The position numbers were made by a program, and so were the translations under genes. Source: Lindgomyces ingoldianus (Eukaryota; Ascomycota; Dothideomycetes; Pleosporales; Lindgomycetaceae). Taken from it: 64,000 bases of DNA. Under the pieces are notes generated by a model, which made no database searches, was not told the origin of the DNA, and was given only the letters and a program-made list of their open reading frames with translations. Below are positions 31,889-45,048 of this stretch, in pieces. The stretch covers positions 296,754 through 360,753 of the forward strand of contig NW_022985211.1 of the NCBI RefSeq assembly GCF_010093535.1, written 5' to 3'. Positions within the stretch are counted from its first letter, which is position 1, and every line of letters begins with the position of its first letter.

Positions 31889-34324
31889 ATGGCTGATACC
31901 GAAGTGACTACACAAGGCTCTGTCGACAACGGCAGCCAAGTCAAGAAGACTGAAACTTCGGCTGGTGCAGTGTCGATATCCCCCGAGCCTGAAGCTGCAA
32001 ACGCCACGCCGCCTGCCACTGATGCAATCCCTGTCGAGGTTCCTGTCGAGTACCCCACGGGCGCCAAACTGTTCCTGATCAACCTGAGTTTGTGCCTTTC
32101 TGTCTTTTTGGCTGCTCTAGTATGCCGTCCTTATTTCTCCTCCCATAAGGCGAGGCTAGTCATGTGCATCGACTTCGCTGACCTTGGGCCAAGGATAACA
32201 CTATTATCGCGACTGTGAGTTCTTCTTGCACTCCCTGCACGTAGGTTCAACTGACGCTATCGCGTCCTAGGCTATTCCAAAAAGTGAGCTAGACCTAACG
32301 ACTGTTATTACGTCCTTCTTTTTCCTCTTCCCACTTCTGCTCTTTCATCATTTATTTTATTTACCAGCTTCCCCTTTACACGTATTCTTCCTTGCTGACA
32401 ATGACCAGTTACCAATGGGTTCTCCAGCCAAGCGGACATTGGCTGGTATGGAAGCGGTGAGTAGCAACGTAGAACATATCCCGCGTCCAACGCTAACGAC
32501 GTTTGGCGCAACAGCGTATCTTCTCACACAGGCTTCGGTGCAACTACTATTTGGCAAGTTCTATACTGTGGTCTCCATCAAATGGGTCTTCCTAGCCGCC
32601 ATCGGAATCTTCGAGCTAGGTTCTCTCGTCTGTGCAGTGGCGCCGAACTCGACGGCCCTGATCTGTGGCCGAGCGATCGCGGGACTGGGCGCAGCAGGTA
32701 TCTCCAGTGGTGCTGTTATTAGTGAGTAATCTCTGGACTTACTCCTTGTCTCACGTACCGCGTTAGGCAAAGACTGAAATGCTCATGAACTATATAGTCA
32801 TCACATACTCGATACCAGCCCCCAAGCGCGCCATGTATACTGGCCTTATCGGTGCCATGTATGGTATCGCATCGGTTGCTGGCCCGCTACTTGGCGGCGC
32901 ATTCACGGATAAGGTGACATGGCGGGTATGTATTCTGGGAGAGGAAGATGTCGATGGTTTCGACGCGATCTGACTCAGTGTCGTCTACAGTGGTGCTTTT
33001 ACATCAACCTACCCCTGGGAGCGGTCGCCGTCGCGGTCATCATTCTCTTCTTCAAGCCCCCTCACAGGACAGAAACCTCCAAACTCAGCTTCAGAGACCG
33101 CATCTCCGAGTTTGATCTGCCGGGTACCGCGGGTGAGTACAGGTTCTGGGGAAGCTCTATGGTGTATGGGCAACTAGCTATCGGAACACAACTGACCTTG
33201 TCAAAAATTCAGTCTTTATGCCTGCCGTGATTTGCCTGCTCCTCGCCCTGCAATGGGGCGGCACTGCACACCCCTGGTCCAACTGGAGAATCATCTTGCT
33301 CCTCGTCCTGTTCGGTGTTCTCTTCTGTGTCTGGCTGAGGACTCAGTTCTGGAAGGGCGATACCGCCACCGTCCCTCCACGTCTCCTGAAGAACCGATCC
33401 ATCGCCGCTGCCTCCTGGTACATCTTCTCTCTGGGATCCTACTTCCTTGTCCTGATATACTATCTTCCGGTCTGGTTCCAGGCGGTCAAGGGCACGACCG
33501 CCGTCGAATCTGGCATTCGAAATCTGCCGTTGATTTTGGGACTAGTCATCGTCTCCATCATTTCGGGAATTGGTGTTACTGTCATTGGATACTGTAAGAA
33601 GCGCGAGCTGTTGACTCAACAACTTCGATAGTCCCAAGCTGACGAGCTGCAGACGCTCCATTCATGATCGCGAGCTCCATCGTGTCATCCGTCGCCCTTG
33701 GCTTGATGACAACATTCACCCCTGACAACGGCTCAAACCAATGGATCGGATACCAGGCCATGGTGAGGACCATTCTATTTCGGAATATGTGTAGCTACCA
33801 AGAACTAACAAAACCCTTCCCAGGCTGGCATCGGTGTTGGTCTCGGAGTCCAACAACCTCTCATCGTTGTGCAGAGCGTCCTCCCCCTGTCCCAAGTCTC
33901 GATCGGCACGTCCCTAATGTACTTTCTCCAATCTATTGGAGGCGCCATCTTCGTTTCCATTGGCCAGAACGTTTTCGCCAACAAGCTTGCCACCGACCTG
34001 GCCAAGTACGTCCCCGATTTAGACCCCACCATCATCCTGCAGTCCGGCGCGACGAGCCTCCAACAATCGGTCCCCCCACAGCAGCTCCCACTAGTCCAGC
34101 TGGCCTACAACAATGCCATTACGCGCGCTTTCTTAGTTGCTACCGTGATGGCTAGTCTAACCATCATTGGTGCCTTGGCAGTCCAGTGGAAGAGCGTCAA
34201 GGAAAAGGACAGTGACGGGAACAAGGAGGCCGTCGACAGCGAGAACAGGGAGACGGTTGAAAGCGAGAACAGAGAGGCCGCCGACGTCGCTGAGAAGAAA
34301 GAGACGGGCGACTCTGCCTCTTAG
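31889..34324 (+). CDS. MFS drug:H+ antiporter-type exporter (14-TM, DHA2-like), 10 exons
   Basis: The spliced model gives 593 residues. Exons: 31889-32119, 32194-32214, 32271-32283, 32409-32456, 32515-32721, 32798-32925, 32991-33132, 33213-33593, 33653-33762, 33824-34324. All junctions are GT..AG and keep frame. They rebuild the family signature after the first membrane helix (SVFLAAL + DNTIIAT + AIPK + [16 protein letters not shown] + AYLLTQ), then [18 protein letters not shown], motif C-like [20 protein letters not shown] and NLPLGAV. The cytosolic N-terminus (about 60 residues) is Ser/Thr/Glu-rich and the C-terminus is highly charged. Exporters of this group, such as AflT, pump fungal polyketides out of the cell. 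The 3' end converges on the PKS 3' end, so these two genes share no promoter. Confidence 0.92.
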
Positions 34325-35147
34325 GGGCGAGCTCTACATTTCTACTGTCTCCCCAGCCATCGACCGATATGTACTGAGGGCTGAGTGTCTAGGTTGCAAT
34401 TCGGCTATCCCCTCAAGAACTAGATAAATTCGGTCTTCGCGGTGGATGCAAGCCTGGCGACATGCCCTATTCACTTCTCGCCGCCTCCCTTCTGTTTCAT
34501 GACCTTCTCGCTTTGCGAGGAAGTTTTTCCAAACTCTTAGAAACGCTGAGATATCTACCCGATCGAACCAGAGAGAAGCCTGGCGCTGCCTTCCTTCCAT
34601 TCTAATAACGGCTTGCAGTGCAGAGGCCAATTAATGAAGTTAATTGAGTGTTACTCATAACCTGGAATATCTGTCTGTGATTCCCTTGTGAAAATTTACC
34701 TCGAGTCCACAGAAACAAGATTCCGACTCATCTAGGCCGCATGTATTTCCAGACCTGTCTAGAGGAATCCCCGATATCCCTCGTGAACCTATGGATACGA
34801 GTTTGCCTCGATGCCCCACAGCTCGTCGTAAGGGTATAAAGAAATTATTTAGAGATGATTAATCCTTATTACCTAGGTACAGAGAGCCTACTAACAATTC
34901 TAATCAAACCTGCAATCGATTTGGTATTACGTTCCCCTTGGTTTTCAGTTATAAGCAAAGCTTCTGTATACGCACACAACATTAGACACGATAGGAGCTA
35001 AGCTAAATGTGTTGCAATGAGTATGTCTATTTGAAACGGAAGATAAATCAAGGCCTCCTGCTCATTTACGAGAAACTTTCCACCAAACATATTCAATCTA
35101 GAATGTCTACAATTCCTGCTCCCCCTCAATTGGCCTACCACAGGGAA
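34325..35147. other. Convergent 3' intergenic region, exporter / PKS
   Basis: 823 bp between two converging stop codons. It should contain both 3' untranslated regions. I see no gene. A minus-strand frame at 34334-34630 has no domain. Confidence 0.5.
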
Positions 35148-38100
35148 TCAGTCTTTCAAGCTGTCGAATAAGAACTGATAGCCTGGAGCTACTTGCTCCT
35201 CCCATTTTGCCATGCCAGGCTTCAGGCGTAGATCGTGGATGTGCGATCCATTCTTTACAGCCACGAACCCGGATTTTATGCCTTGCCGCTTCATCTCTTG
35301 GTGTAACTCCGATGCCGACTCGAACAGAGCAATGTCGTCGGCCTCACCATGAATGATGAATGTAGGCACCTTGTACTCTCCGGCCCGCAGCTGTGCAGTC
35401 GGACACATTGATGCCTGCTTCTCCCAGGTAGGCGGCTCCGACAAGAGCTCCTGGACGGTTTTACGCGTGCCGGGCTCGCCGTTGAGCATGAGAGACAGCC
35501 CGTACTCCCTGGACTCTCTGAAGAGCGAGAGCAGCAGCTCGGAGCGCGCGTCTCCCCACTTAACCCAGCCCAGCTCTGGATCCTCCACGCCTTGCATGTC
35601 GTAGTTCGTGATGGGCGTTCCTGAGACGTCGATCTGCAAGATCTGGTCTCGCGACATGCGGTGCGGGATACGTGCGGTGCTGCGACGCGGGAACACATCC
35701 TTGGAGAGAAAGTCGGTCGGCGCATAGAACGACAGGACGGCTTTCGGCGGTGTGCCCCCGGCTTCTCCCACCGTCCACGCGGTAGACATGGCTAAGTGAC
35801 CCCCAGTTGACCAGCCTATGACCACAATCCGCTCGGTATCTAGCATGATGCCCCTGCTCGCTACAATGGACGGCAGCATACATCTCGCCCAGACGAAACC
35901 ATCCCGGACGTCTGCCATGGCGCCGTCGATGACATTGATCTCAGGGCATAGCCTGTAGTCCAGACTAATGGGCAAGACCCCGTTAGACAGGAGATGCGCC
36001 GTCTGCGCGGGGCGGATTGCTCGTTTCGAAAGCGTCATGTGTCCGCCGCCGTGCAGCATGAGTGCGATGGCCATGGGCTGCGTTGGCGCCGATGCTGGAC
36101 AGAAGACATCTGCCTCAATTTGCACCCCGTCTACCTCCTTGTACACGACTGTCATCTTCTCGAGCGCCGGAGCTACAGGGGCAGACGCAGGGTACCCGTT
36201 AACGACACGGTTGCTGCCGATGAGAAGGTGCTGCGTGTTTGCGTCCTCGGAACTGCCCCGCGAATACATAGTAGAAGCAAATCCAACATCTTGGAATGCT
36301 TTCATCCACACCTCTGGGGGCTGAAGCGGGTAGGAGGAACCCCCATCGGCCAGCCACCAGCCTTCGAGCAGGCCAAAGACGAGATCATACCAGTCGATAA
36401 TGCGGGTCACTTCGGACAGGACTACGAAACCGTCGCTGTTGAGCATCGTCCGGATGCGGCGGGTGGTAGCCACCTTGTCCTTTGTGGCATGCACGCAGTT
36501 GGTTCCAATGATAATGTCGAACTTCCCTTGAAGATGAGCCGGCATAGGCTGCTCGAGGTCGAGCCTCTCAAACGACATCCAGCCGTACTGGGCGAACTTT
36601 ATCTTGGCCTTTGCGACCATACTGGAGGAAACGTCCGTGAACGTGTACTCAACCCTAACGCCAATATCAGTAAGACGTGCCGCGAGTTCGGCTGTCGTGC
36701 CTCCGGTCCCGGCACCGATTTCGAGGATTCGCAAGGTCGTCTTCGGTTCAGGAACCCCCAAAGAGCTTGTGATCAACGTCACCAACTGGCTTGTCATAGT
36801 TGACAACATCGGTGAGCGGCCGTAATATTCTTCGAGGATTTTGCTTGCGCTGGGTGAGCCGAAGAGCAGCCTGATTGGGTCGACATCTCCTGTAAGGCAT
36901 TCTGCCAACTTGGGCCCCGTGAGATTCATCAGGCGGGCTTCAATTGCATACTTCGGATACTGATGAATGAACTCTTCGTGAAGTTGGGAAGAGAGCTTAG
37001 TCGACGCCGTCTTGTTTCCACGGGTCATGATGTTTCCGTCTTCTTGCTTGATTATGTCGTGCTTCATCAAGATGCCCCGCAGACGCTGGAACAAATGACG
37101 GTGCTTGGGCAGGTATTTGATCTGTGGTACTCTGTCCCCTTCCTTCATGGAGGCAAAGTTGATCCCGAGCTTTTGGAAGGCCTCGAAGATGTAGGCGAGT
37201 GTTAGGGCGTCTTGTTTCATAGCCACTTCTGCCCAGTAGTTTTGGAACCCCCTACTGGCTGCCGCCCTCTCAAATTCGGCTTCACAACGAAGCAACCCCG
37301 TAGCCGGGTCCGTCCTCATGCATGCTTCGTTGTTTTCCATCTTTGAGCTGGGTGAAGAGAAGCTCGTCTCCTCGGAGTCCGCGCTACCGGTGGCCCCACC
37401 ATCGCTGCTGTCGGTGCTGCTGTGGTCTCCCATCGCTCCCAGAGTCTGTAGAATATCGTTGATAGTGGATTGAGGGGATATATCATCCGTATTGGGTGGG
37501 GACGAGCAGAGCTCTGACAGGGCTGACACGATCTCGGTCAGGGCGAGGGAGTCGACCCCGAGCGAATCCAGTGTCATTTGGGGCTTGATTGCGGAGATAG
37601 TAACACCAGTCACTTCGACTAGCAGCTCTGACAGCTTGGGTCCCAGTACTGAGCCAACTTTGTCAATATCACCGGCTCCATTTAAATGAGTGCTAGTCAT
37701 TGCCCCGTTGACTCCGTTTGTAGACACTTGGGCTATCAATGTTGGCACAACCTTACCTGCGGAAGAGCCGTAGATTTTTTGCTCCAGCTGCTTGACCGAC
37801 ATATACACAAGTTCCTGGCTGTCTATGGATATTTGATTAGAAGACTGTAATTCTTCAGCCATCTCAGTCGCGGCGAGGGAGTCGAGCCCGAGGTCCCCAA
37901 GTATGGTGTCGTCCAGGATGCTTACAGCCGCCACGCCGGTGTACGTCTCCAGAGTTTGACGAAGGGTATTTTCAATCGGCGGAGAGGACGGTTTCCCATC
38001 ACTGGATGGGCTGCTGCTGATGTCGGGCGTCATACCAGGATTTATGTCTAGCTGGGCTGGGGGAGGGGGCGGCACAGAGTGGTGTTGGACTTTGGGTTCG

Positions 38101-41100
38101 GGGGGCTTGCTGCCAGCAACTTGGTTCACCGGGTCCAACAATCGCTCGAGGCGCGTTATTTCGAGCTTGGCGAAGCGACATCCAGTGAAGGCGGCCACCA
38201 CGGAGTCGTCTTCCGAAAAGGCGAAAACATCGCCAATGGCCTGACTGGGACCAGACGGAGTGTATGAAGCATGGACCTTCCAAGATCGACAATCCACCAT
38301 GTTGACACCCTTCGCGATCATGGAGCTGTCGACTCCAGTACAAACCATGACCTCGCCGTTGCCAATCATATCGCTGGTGTTCATCAGCAAACCGACTATT
38401 TGAATGAAGTTGTCCAGGGTCACCGAGTCGCAGATATGAACGGCGGTGCTCTCATCGACGCCAGGCTGACCAGGAGGAGTGACAATTTTAGCAACGGCTT
38501 CGGCGCCGCTCATGGTAATGCTAGAAATGCCTTCGAGAAACGTTGCGTATGTGACGACCCTGGAGAAGAGGCTGTAGGCACGTCTCGACAGCATCCGCTC
38601 GGCATCGGCATTGTCTGCAAGGGAGTCCATGCGCTTGCCCAAAAGGCGGGCAATGGTCTCTAGTTTTGACTCTGAAGATTTGGTTACGCGGCCTCTAGCA
38701 TGCAACGTCTCCTTGCGGTCACGGCTAACGACCTTGAAGCCCCAACAGCTGTGGGTGCTCGCTTTTTCCAGAACGACTTCGACAATCTCAGCTCCTATGC
38801 CCAATGGGGCTTGTATGTCAAGGCCTTGGAAGTCGAGATATGAGTCTTTCAAATCTCCAGCCACAATACTCAGGGCCATGGTGACACACTCGAGGTACAC
38901 AGACGCGGGACACAGAGGACGGTTTCGAACAGCATGGCCGGCGACAATGCCCCTGAAACGATGACCCTCGACGGACACACGGAAACGCTCCGCGTTGTTC
39001 CTAGAGTTTTCGAGCTCAGGAAGCAGCGTAACCATTGGCCTAGCTTGATTCACTTCAGGCTCGACGCGTTGGTTCAGCTGGGATTGAAGAACTGCAGCTC
39101 TGTCCACATTATCAAGCCAGGCGGACGTAGGATCGAACTGGTACGGAGGGAGCCACACATAGTTCGTATTACAGTCCGGCTGCACCAGAGGCCAGTGCGT
39201 AACTTCAACGGATGAGCACCATAGGGAGCAAACGGTGCGTGAGATGACGTTTGCGGGATCCTCCGCATCCTTAGTTGACAAAGCGATGAAACTGTGGATG
39301 TCCGGCTGCGCAACGGCCCTTTTCGCCATGGACATTATAGCCGTGTTCATGCCGGCCTCGAGGAAGACGCAGCGTCCGAGGGTCTGCTCCAGGCGCCGCA
39401 TAGCTTCAACCAAGAAAACGGCGTTGCGCGCGTGGTCGGATGGACTATATGGGCTGTTTGTGTCCGCTGGTCTCTCAGTGCAAAACTCGATGGGAATAGC
39501 CGGCTCTTTCCACTCAAGTGAGGCCGCAACTTGGGCGAGGTCGTCGAGGATAGGGTCGACAAGGTGGGAGTGGAAGCCGTGGCTGGTATCGACCTTCAAA
39601 CATTTGACTGGCGGTGATTTTGATGAGAGACGGCGTTCAAGATCTGCAATAGCACCGCGTTCTCCGGTGACTACTTGGCTTTTGTCCGAGTTGTAGCAGG
39701 CCACTTCGAGCTTGCTGCCGGCAAGGATGTCTGCTACGACATCTCGGCTGGAAAAGACAGCCAGCATGGAGCCCTTATCATGGCCCCATTTGGTCTTCAT
39801 CAAGTTGGCACGAGCTGCCACGAGCTTGAGACAGTCCCTGATAGACAACTTTCCGCTTACGGCCAATGCCGTCAACTCACCGAGGCTGTGTCCGATAACG
39901 GCGTCAACTTTCAGGCCAGCGCTTATCCACGTTGTAGCGGCGGCGTACTGGACAGCCACAAAGCCCGTCTGCAGGACGACAATGTCTGGGATGTTAGTAG
40001 TGTCAAAAACTGCTGGTAGGATAGGCAAGTATCCGAGCTCTTGAAGAATATCATCACACATGTTGAGCGTAGTTCTGAAGGTGATGAAGTACTCGTAGAA
40101 AGACTTGTCGAGGCCGACAGTCTGCTTACTCTGGCCACCAAATGTGAGAACCACAGGACAGGGAGTACCTCTCTCGAGCGGTGGCTTTTGGGAGCCATCA
40201 ACAGTTAAATGTTCGATAAGCTCTCGAGTGTTGCTTGCTTCAAATACAACGTAGAGCTTATGACGCCGCCGTTTCTCATCCAACGTTGCGGCAACGTCAG
40301 AGATGGGGGGTTGAGGCGTCGCCTTTGTGAGGTAATCGACCAGTGAGTCTTTGTATCTTTTCAAGCTACTTTCCGACTGTGCACTCAGAATTATAGGCCA
40401 CTTTGCGCCAACCTGCATGGGAGACTCATGTTGCAGTGTCTGTGATGGTTTGGGGCCTTCGCAGCAGATAAGTGCGGCATTCGAGCCGGCGGCACCGTAG
40501 GAATTAACTAGTGCGGCGCGAATTGGTGCGTCCCACTCTCTAAGGCTGGTCGAGATCGCCATTCGGTCCTGGGAGAGGGCTGGTATCTTGGGGTTCCAGA
40601 CTTTGTGGCTTGCCTGAGGTGGTATTGCTTGGTGCTCAAGCATGCAGATAGTCTTCAAGAGACCGGCAACGCCGGCAGCAGTTTCACAATGGCCAATGTT
40701 CCCCTTGATAGAGCCGATTTGCACCTCAGTGGTCCTCTTGGGGCTGCCAAATACAGATCGAACGCTGGCAATCTCCAAGGGGTCGCCCGCCTGCGTACCG
40801 GTGCCGTGGGCTTCGACGTAAGTAACTTGGTCAGGGCTCATGTTGGCTTGCTCGAGCACTGACTGGTACAACTTGATCTGCGCATCCGAGGACGGAACAG
40901 TGAGGCCGTTGGAAAGGCCACCCTGGTTTGTAGCAGCGCCAACGATGACACCCATGATGCGGTCGCCGTCTAGCTCAGCCTGCTTCAGGGGCTTTAGCAC
41001 AACGAGCCCGGCGCCCTCAGCTCGGCAGTACCCGTCCGCGTTCTTGTCAAAGGGTTTGCATTGCCCCGTAGGGCTGAGGAATCCGGCTTTTGCTAGGTCC

Positions 41101-42964
41101 AAAAAATTGTTCACCCCAGTCATCAGGTTGACGCCGCCGGTGAGAGCCATGGAGCACTCGCCGGCTTGTATGGACTTGACGGCCCGGTTAATGGCAACTA
41201 GGGACGAGGAGCAAGCAGTATCGATGACCTCAGCCGGACCAGACCACCCAAAGTAGTAGCTCAGCCTGCCACACAGGAACGCGCGGATCGTCCCGGTCGA
41301 TGTGTAAGCCGTAGGGGGGTGGGCATTTGTGTTGTCTAGATACTCCACGAAACTGGCGCCGATGAAGCACCCTACGGGATCTCCGCGCGATCTCACGTGG
41401 AATCGGGTGTAACCGCTGCATTCCATGGCCTCGTAAGATAGCTCCAGCAACATGCGTTGTTGAGGGTCCATGTTGAGCATCTCACGTGCGTTGATGCCGA
41501 AGAAGGCGTTGTCAAATCTATCCACGCCGTCGACGAAGTTGCCGTAAAATTTGCGATTCTTTGTGAAACTGCCGCTCTGGGAGGCCCGAAAGCCGCCGTA
41601 CAGATCGAAGCGGTCGGACCCCAACTCTTCGTGTCTATCCTCACCCTTGGAGAGGAGCTCCCACAATTCGTGCATATTGCGTGCACCAGGCAAGCGGGCC
41701 GAAGCGCCAATCACGGCAACGGCATTTTCGGGAAACAAGTAGGAATGACCGTTGAGCAGCCTCCCGACTGGAGTTTTGGGCGCCTCTTTGTTTTGCCCGC
41801 TCCAGTCTGTCTTGGTCATCTGAAGGCCCAGCTTGTTGAACGGCATCAGGGACACGCAGTCTCCGATCCCGAAGGAGACGATTCTATGTTCCTCAATACC
41901 CGTCTTCTTCAGATCCGAGGCGATGTTGCAGAGTAGCTCGTACCACTCGCACTTCGAAGCGAGAATGGTTTCGACAATCTCCTTGGTCCAGGGGCCTTCA
42001 TTGAGAATGGCACCGGTTCGGTTTGATCGCACGGCAGCCTGCAGCAAACTCGGCTCAGGAAGGCGAAGCAGATCAGATGCTTCACACAACGCGGAGAGTT
42101 CGGCAGCTAGGCTCTTGTTCTCCGGATTGTGTGTCTTGCCTCGGATGCCCATGCCGCGGACCAGCAAGCCCTGCCGGGTGGCATAGGCTTGCAACTCTGC
42201 CAACTGCTTGATTGGGCCAACCACGCTGACCGACTTGGGATCGTTAATAGCCGATATATAGGTCTTGTATCAACGATGGTTAGCCCTGCAATTTCTCATG
42301 TCAATGATGTTGCGCTTTTCACGTGTCAACTCACATGTGGAAACATGCGGACTAGCTCTTCAGCTTGTCCTTCTCTCTTCAACCTGACTACGGCCGTCGT
42401 TATTCCAGGAATATCTGAATCATCGCCAAGCTCCGCGTAAAGCCCAATCGCAAAAGCAAGACGGATAGCAATGCAGATGGACTGGGCTAGCTCTTGCTCG
42501 CTTCTGGCGCATGCGAGCGCGACGGCGGCTGGGAGTCCTCCACAATAACCCTGAATACCCCCCAGATCACGCACCTGAGAAACTAACTCAGCATGTGTGA
42601 TACCCTGGTTGTCTAGGAACTGGAAATACTGGGTGAACTGGATGATGGCCAGACGAGGAAGAGCCACGATTCCTGAGGAGGTGGAGGCCGCAAGCTCCGA
42701 GTACCCGTCGGTGAGCCATTGAGTGAGGATGTTCGTATATCTTTGTCCATTGCTGAGGGCCGCAATGTCGGGGTTTTCATTTGCTAGGAGGGACCAAACG
42801 TCGTTGAGAGCGTGGATATTTTGCGATATGCACCCAAGGATGGGGTGACCCAGTATGAATGATCGAACGGAGTCTAGATAGGTTTCTGACGGGGCACAGC
42901 TCTGAGGGCCGAAGATGGTAAGTGACACTGCCATGTTGGATGACAGTGGTAACAGGGCGGCCAC
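35148..42964 (-). CDS. Non-reducing polyketide synthase, SAT-KS-AT-PT-ACP-ACP-CMeT-esterase
   Basis: Two exons, 42964-42335 and 42263-35148, give about 2,581 residues. The 71-nt intron has a GTGAGT donor and a CAAG acceptor, and splicing restores the SAT domain (HTYISAINDPKSVSVVGPI). Domains: SAT with Cys141 in GYCGG; KS about 390-800 with Cys561 in DTACSSS, VEAHGTGT and GNIGH; AT about 915-1240 with Ser1003 in GHSLGE; product template with His1320 (GHAV..LCPAS) and Asp1489 (HICDSVTLDNF); two ACPs with phosphopantetheine serines 1672 (LGLDSL) and 1782 (LGVDSL); C-methyltransferase near 2058 (LEIGAGTGG); C-terminal hydrolase with HGGGH near 2280 and Ser2362 in GWSTGG. There is no reductive domain. 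Such enzymes make C-methylated aromatic acids of the methylorsellinate type. Met1 or Met11 may be the start. The exact product is not predictable from this. Confidence 0.96.
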
Positions 42965-43452
42965 AGCCGCGCACAGTATTAATTGAAATCAGTTGCTTTC
43001 CATGCTTGAATATCTGACGAAACGATACTTTACAACACGTTGAGCATTCAGTCCTCCTTGAATGAATAAAAGCATCCCAAAAAGAAAGATGCCATATGGT
43101 AACTGTAAGATGAGCGTATCGGACTATTTCTGCACCAATCAGTGCTGCGGCTAGTTTCCGGTGGTTTCTAGCACAACGTTTCGTCGCATTAGCAGATAAT
43201 ACGCCGAACACCAAACTCGTACGCATTACTTGAGCAAACCTCTGCCATTAAGCCTATCAATCCGGAATTCGAATAGAAACCCGTTGTCATTTCCCCGGCC
43301 TAGTCACTTTTAATTCAGGGGATCATGATCAGGTAAGCAAACTTGCCCCTACGAAACATTTGTGGTTATTCATGCTAAGGTGCTTCGCTAGTCCGACTTC
43401 GCAGTTAGAAGCCCTCCAGAATAGGCCATGGCTGTGGAGCACACGACATCCA
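42965..43452. promoter_or_regulatory. Divergent promoter region, PKS (-) / P450 (+)
   Basis: 488 bp separate the PKS and P450 start codons. The region contains CCAAT at 43135-43139 and one CGCCGA at 43202-43207, a hexamer also found in the other divergent promoters of the cluster. A 149-residue minus frame crossing the region is not supported by any motif and probably reflects the PKS leader. Confidence 0.55.
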
Positions 43453-45048
43453 ATGTTTTGGATTGTTCTGGCAATACTAGTTCTATTCGTCAGTCTGAGC
43501 TCTCCCAATCCACAGTAAGTTATGCCGGGTTCCTAACATAGTTCGTAGACAATCTTCCTGCGGTTGGCGTACCTGGCCTTCCTACATCCTCTTTCTAAGT
43601 ACCCAGGCCCCAAGCTATGGGCTATTTCGCGCATACCCTGGGCATATCACGTCATCAAAGGAGACGTGTGGCATTCGTTCGACAAGTTCCACGACCAGTA
43701 CGGACCGGTGGTTCGAATTGCCCCCGATGAGCTAACCTACATTACGCCGGAAGCATGGAAGGATATTTACACAGCAAAACCAGACTTGAACAAGGACCCT
43801 TACAGTCTTACTCCGCCGTTGAACGGCGCTAATTCTCTCTTCACTGCACTCGGAGATGATCATAAACGCATCCGAGGCGCGTTCATCAACGCCTTCTCGG
43901 ACAAGGCCCTGAGAGAGCAGTCTAGCATCATTGAGGAGTACGCCCAGCAGCTTATCCAGAGAATGAAGGCCGAGCTACACGGCAGCCCATCCCAGATCGT
44001 CGACATCCAGAGGATTATTGGGTACGCAGTCTTCGACATCATTTCCGACCTAACGTGGGGCGAGTCCCCAGGAACGTTACAGACCACGGGTGACCAGAAC
44101 TGGGTCACGAGGTTTTTCCTCCACGCGCAATTTAGTACAGTCAGGAACTGTCTCAGCCGCTTTCCGCCACTAGATAGGATTCTGTACTATGTCTTCCTCC
44201 GCGTCACGTCGAAGCAGCGGATTGCCAACACCAAGCTGACCACGGAACGAATCAACCGTCGCCTGGCTGCAGGCCACTCCCGCTCTGACTTTATGACCCC
44301 GATCATCGGTAAGATCAGCGAGAAAGGTCACAAGGGTATCACCAAAAGCGAGGTGCTCACCAACGGCCTAGCCGTCATCATTGCAAACTCCCAGCTCACG
44401 ACTATCGCTATCACCTCCGCGATGTACTTCCTTTTGCGCCACCCCAAACAGCTGAGACTTGCTGCTGAAGAGGTCGCCAATGTGGGCTTTCACGACGAGT
44501 CAGACATCAAGGTTGCCACAACACAACCGCTTCCTTACCTGAATGCTGTTATCAGCGAGACCTTAAGATTGCACCACCCAACGCCCGGAAACCTGCCAAG
44601 GGTCGCTCCAAAGGGTGGTATGATGATTGCTGGCCGTTTTGTGCCCGGCGGTTCAGTGATTGGCGTCAGCCTTTACAACATTCATACTCGATCGGAGAAT
44701 TTCAAGGCCCCTCTTGAGTTTCACCCGGAGCGATTCTTGGAGAAGGCAGATGCGAGATATGACCCGGCATTTCAAGATGACCGTCTCGATGCGTTTCAGC
44801 CTTTCTCAATGGGGCAAAGGAATTGCATTGGTTCCAAGTAAGGAGACCCTTCATGTATCATCCATCCCATAGGAACTCCCTAACACTGGAATAGAATCTT
44901 TCTGGCGGAAGCGCGGGTTTTCCTGGCGCGACTGATCTGGGCTTTTGATATGGAGTTAGCTGAACAGGACGCGTCATCTTGGCTAGACCAAAAAGCGTGG
45001 TTAGTTTATGAGCCGAAGCCTTTGAAGGTGAGGCTACAGGAGAGATAA
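43453..45048 (+). CDS. Cytochrome P450 monooxygenase 1
   Basis: Three exons, 43453-43488, 43549-44837 and 44895-45048, give 492 residues. The tiny first exon encodes the start of the ER membrane anchor (MFWIVLAILVLF), joined to TIFLRLAYLAFLHPLSKYPGP, the usual hinge of fungal P450s. Visible motifs: ETLR (K-helix ExxR), FHPERF (PERF) and FSMGQRNCIG with heme-ligand Cys438. The I-helix reads IIANSQLTTIA, so the usual acidic residue of the A/G-G-x-D/E-T-T motif is missing (Gln-Leu in that area). This could alter oxygen activation. It shares a divergent promoter with the PKS and so is likely co-expressed. It probably oxidises the polyketide ring or a methyl group. Substrate unknown. Confidence 0.92.

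Noticed and set aside
34325..35147. Possible shared promoter between exporter and PKS
   Set aside because: The two genes converge, so the gap holds 3' ends.
35291..42440. Many frames opposite or out of phase with the PKS (up to about 269 residues, e.g. 35994-36803 +)
   Set aside because: They are shadows of a GC-rich, highly conserved coding sequence and have no domain of their own.
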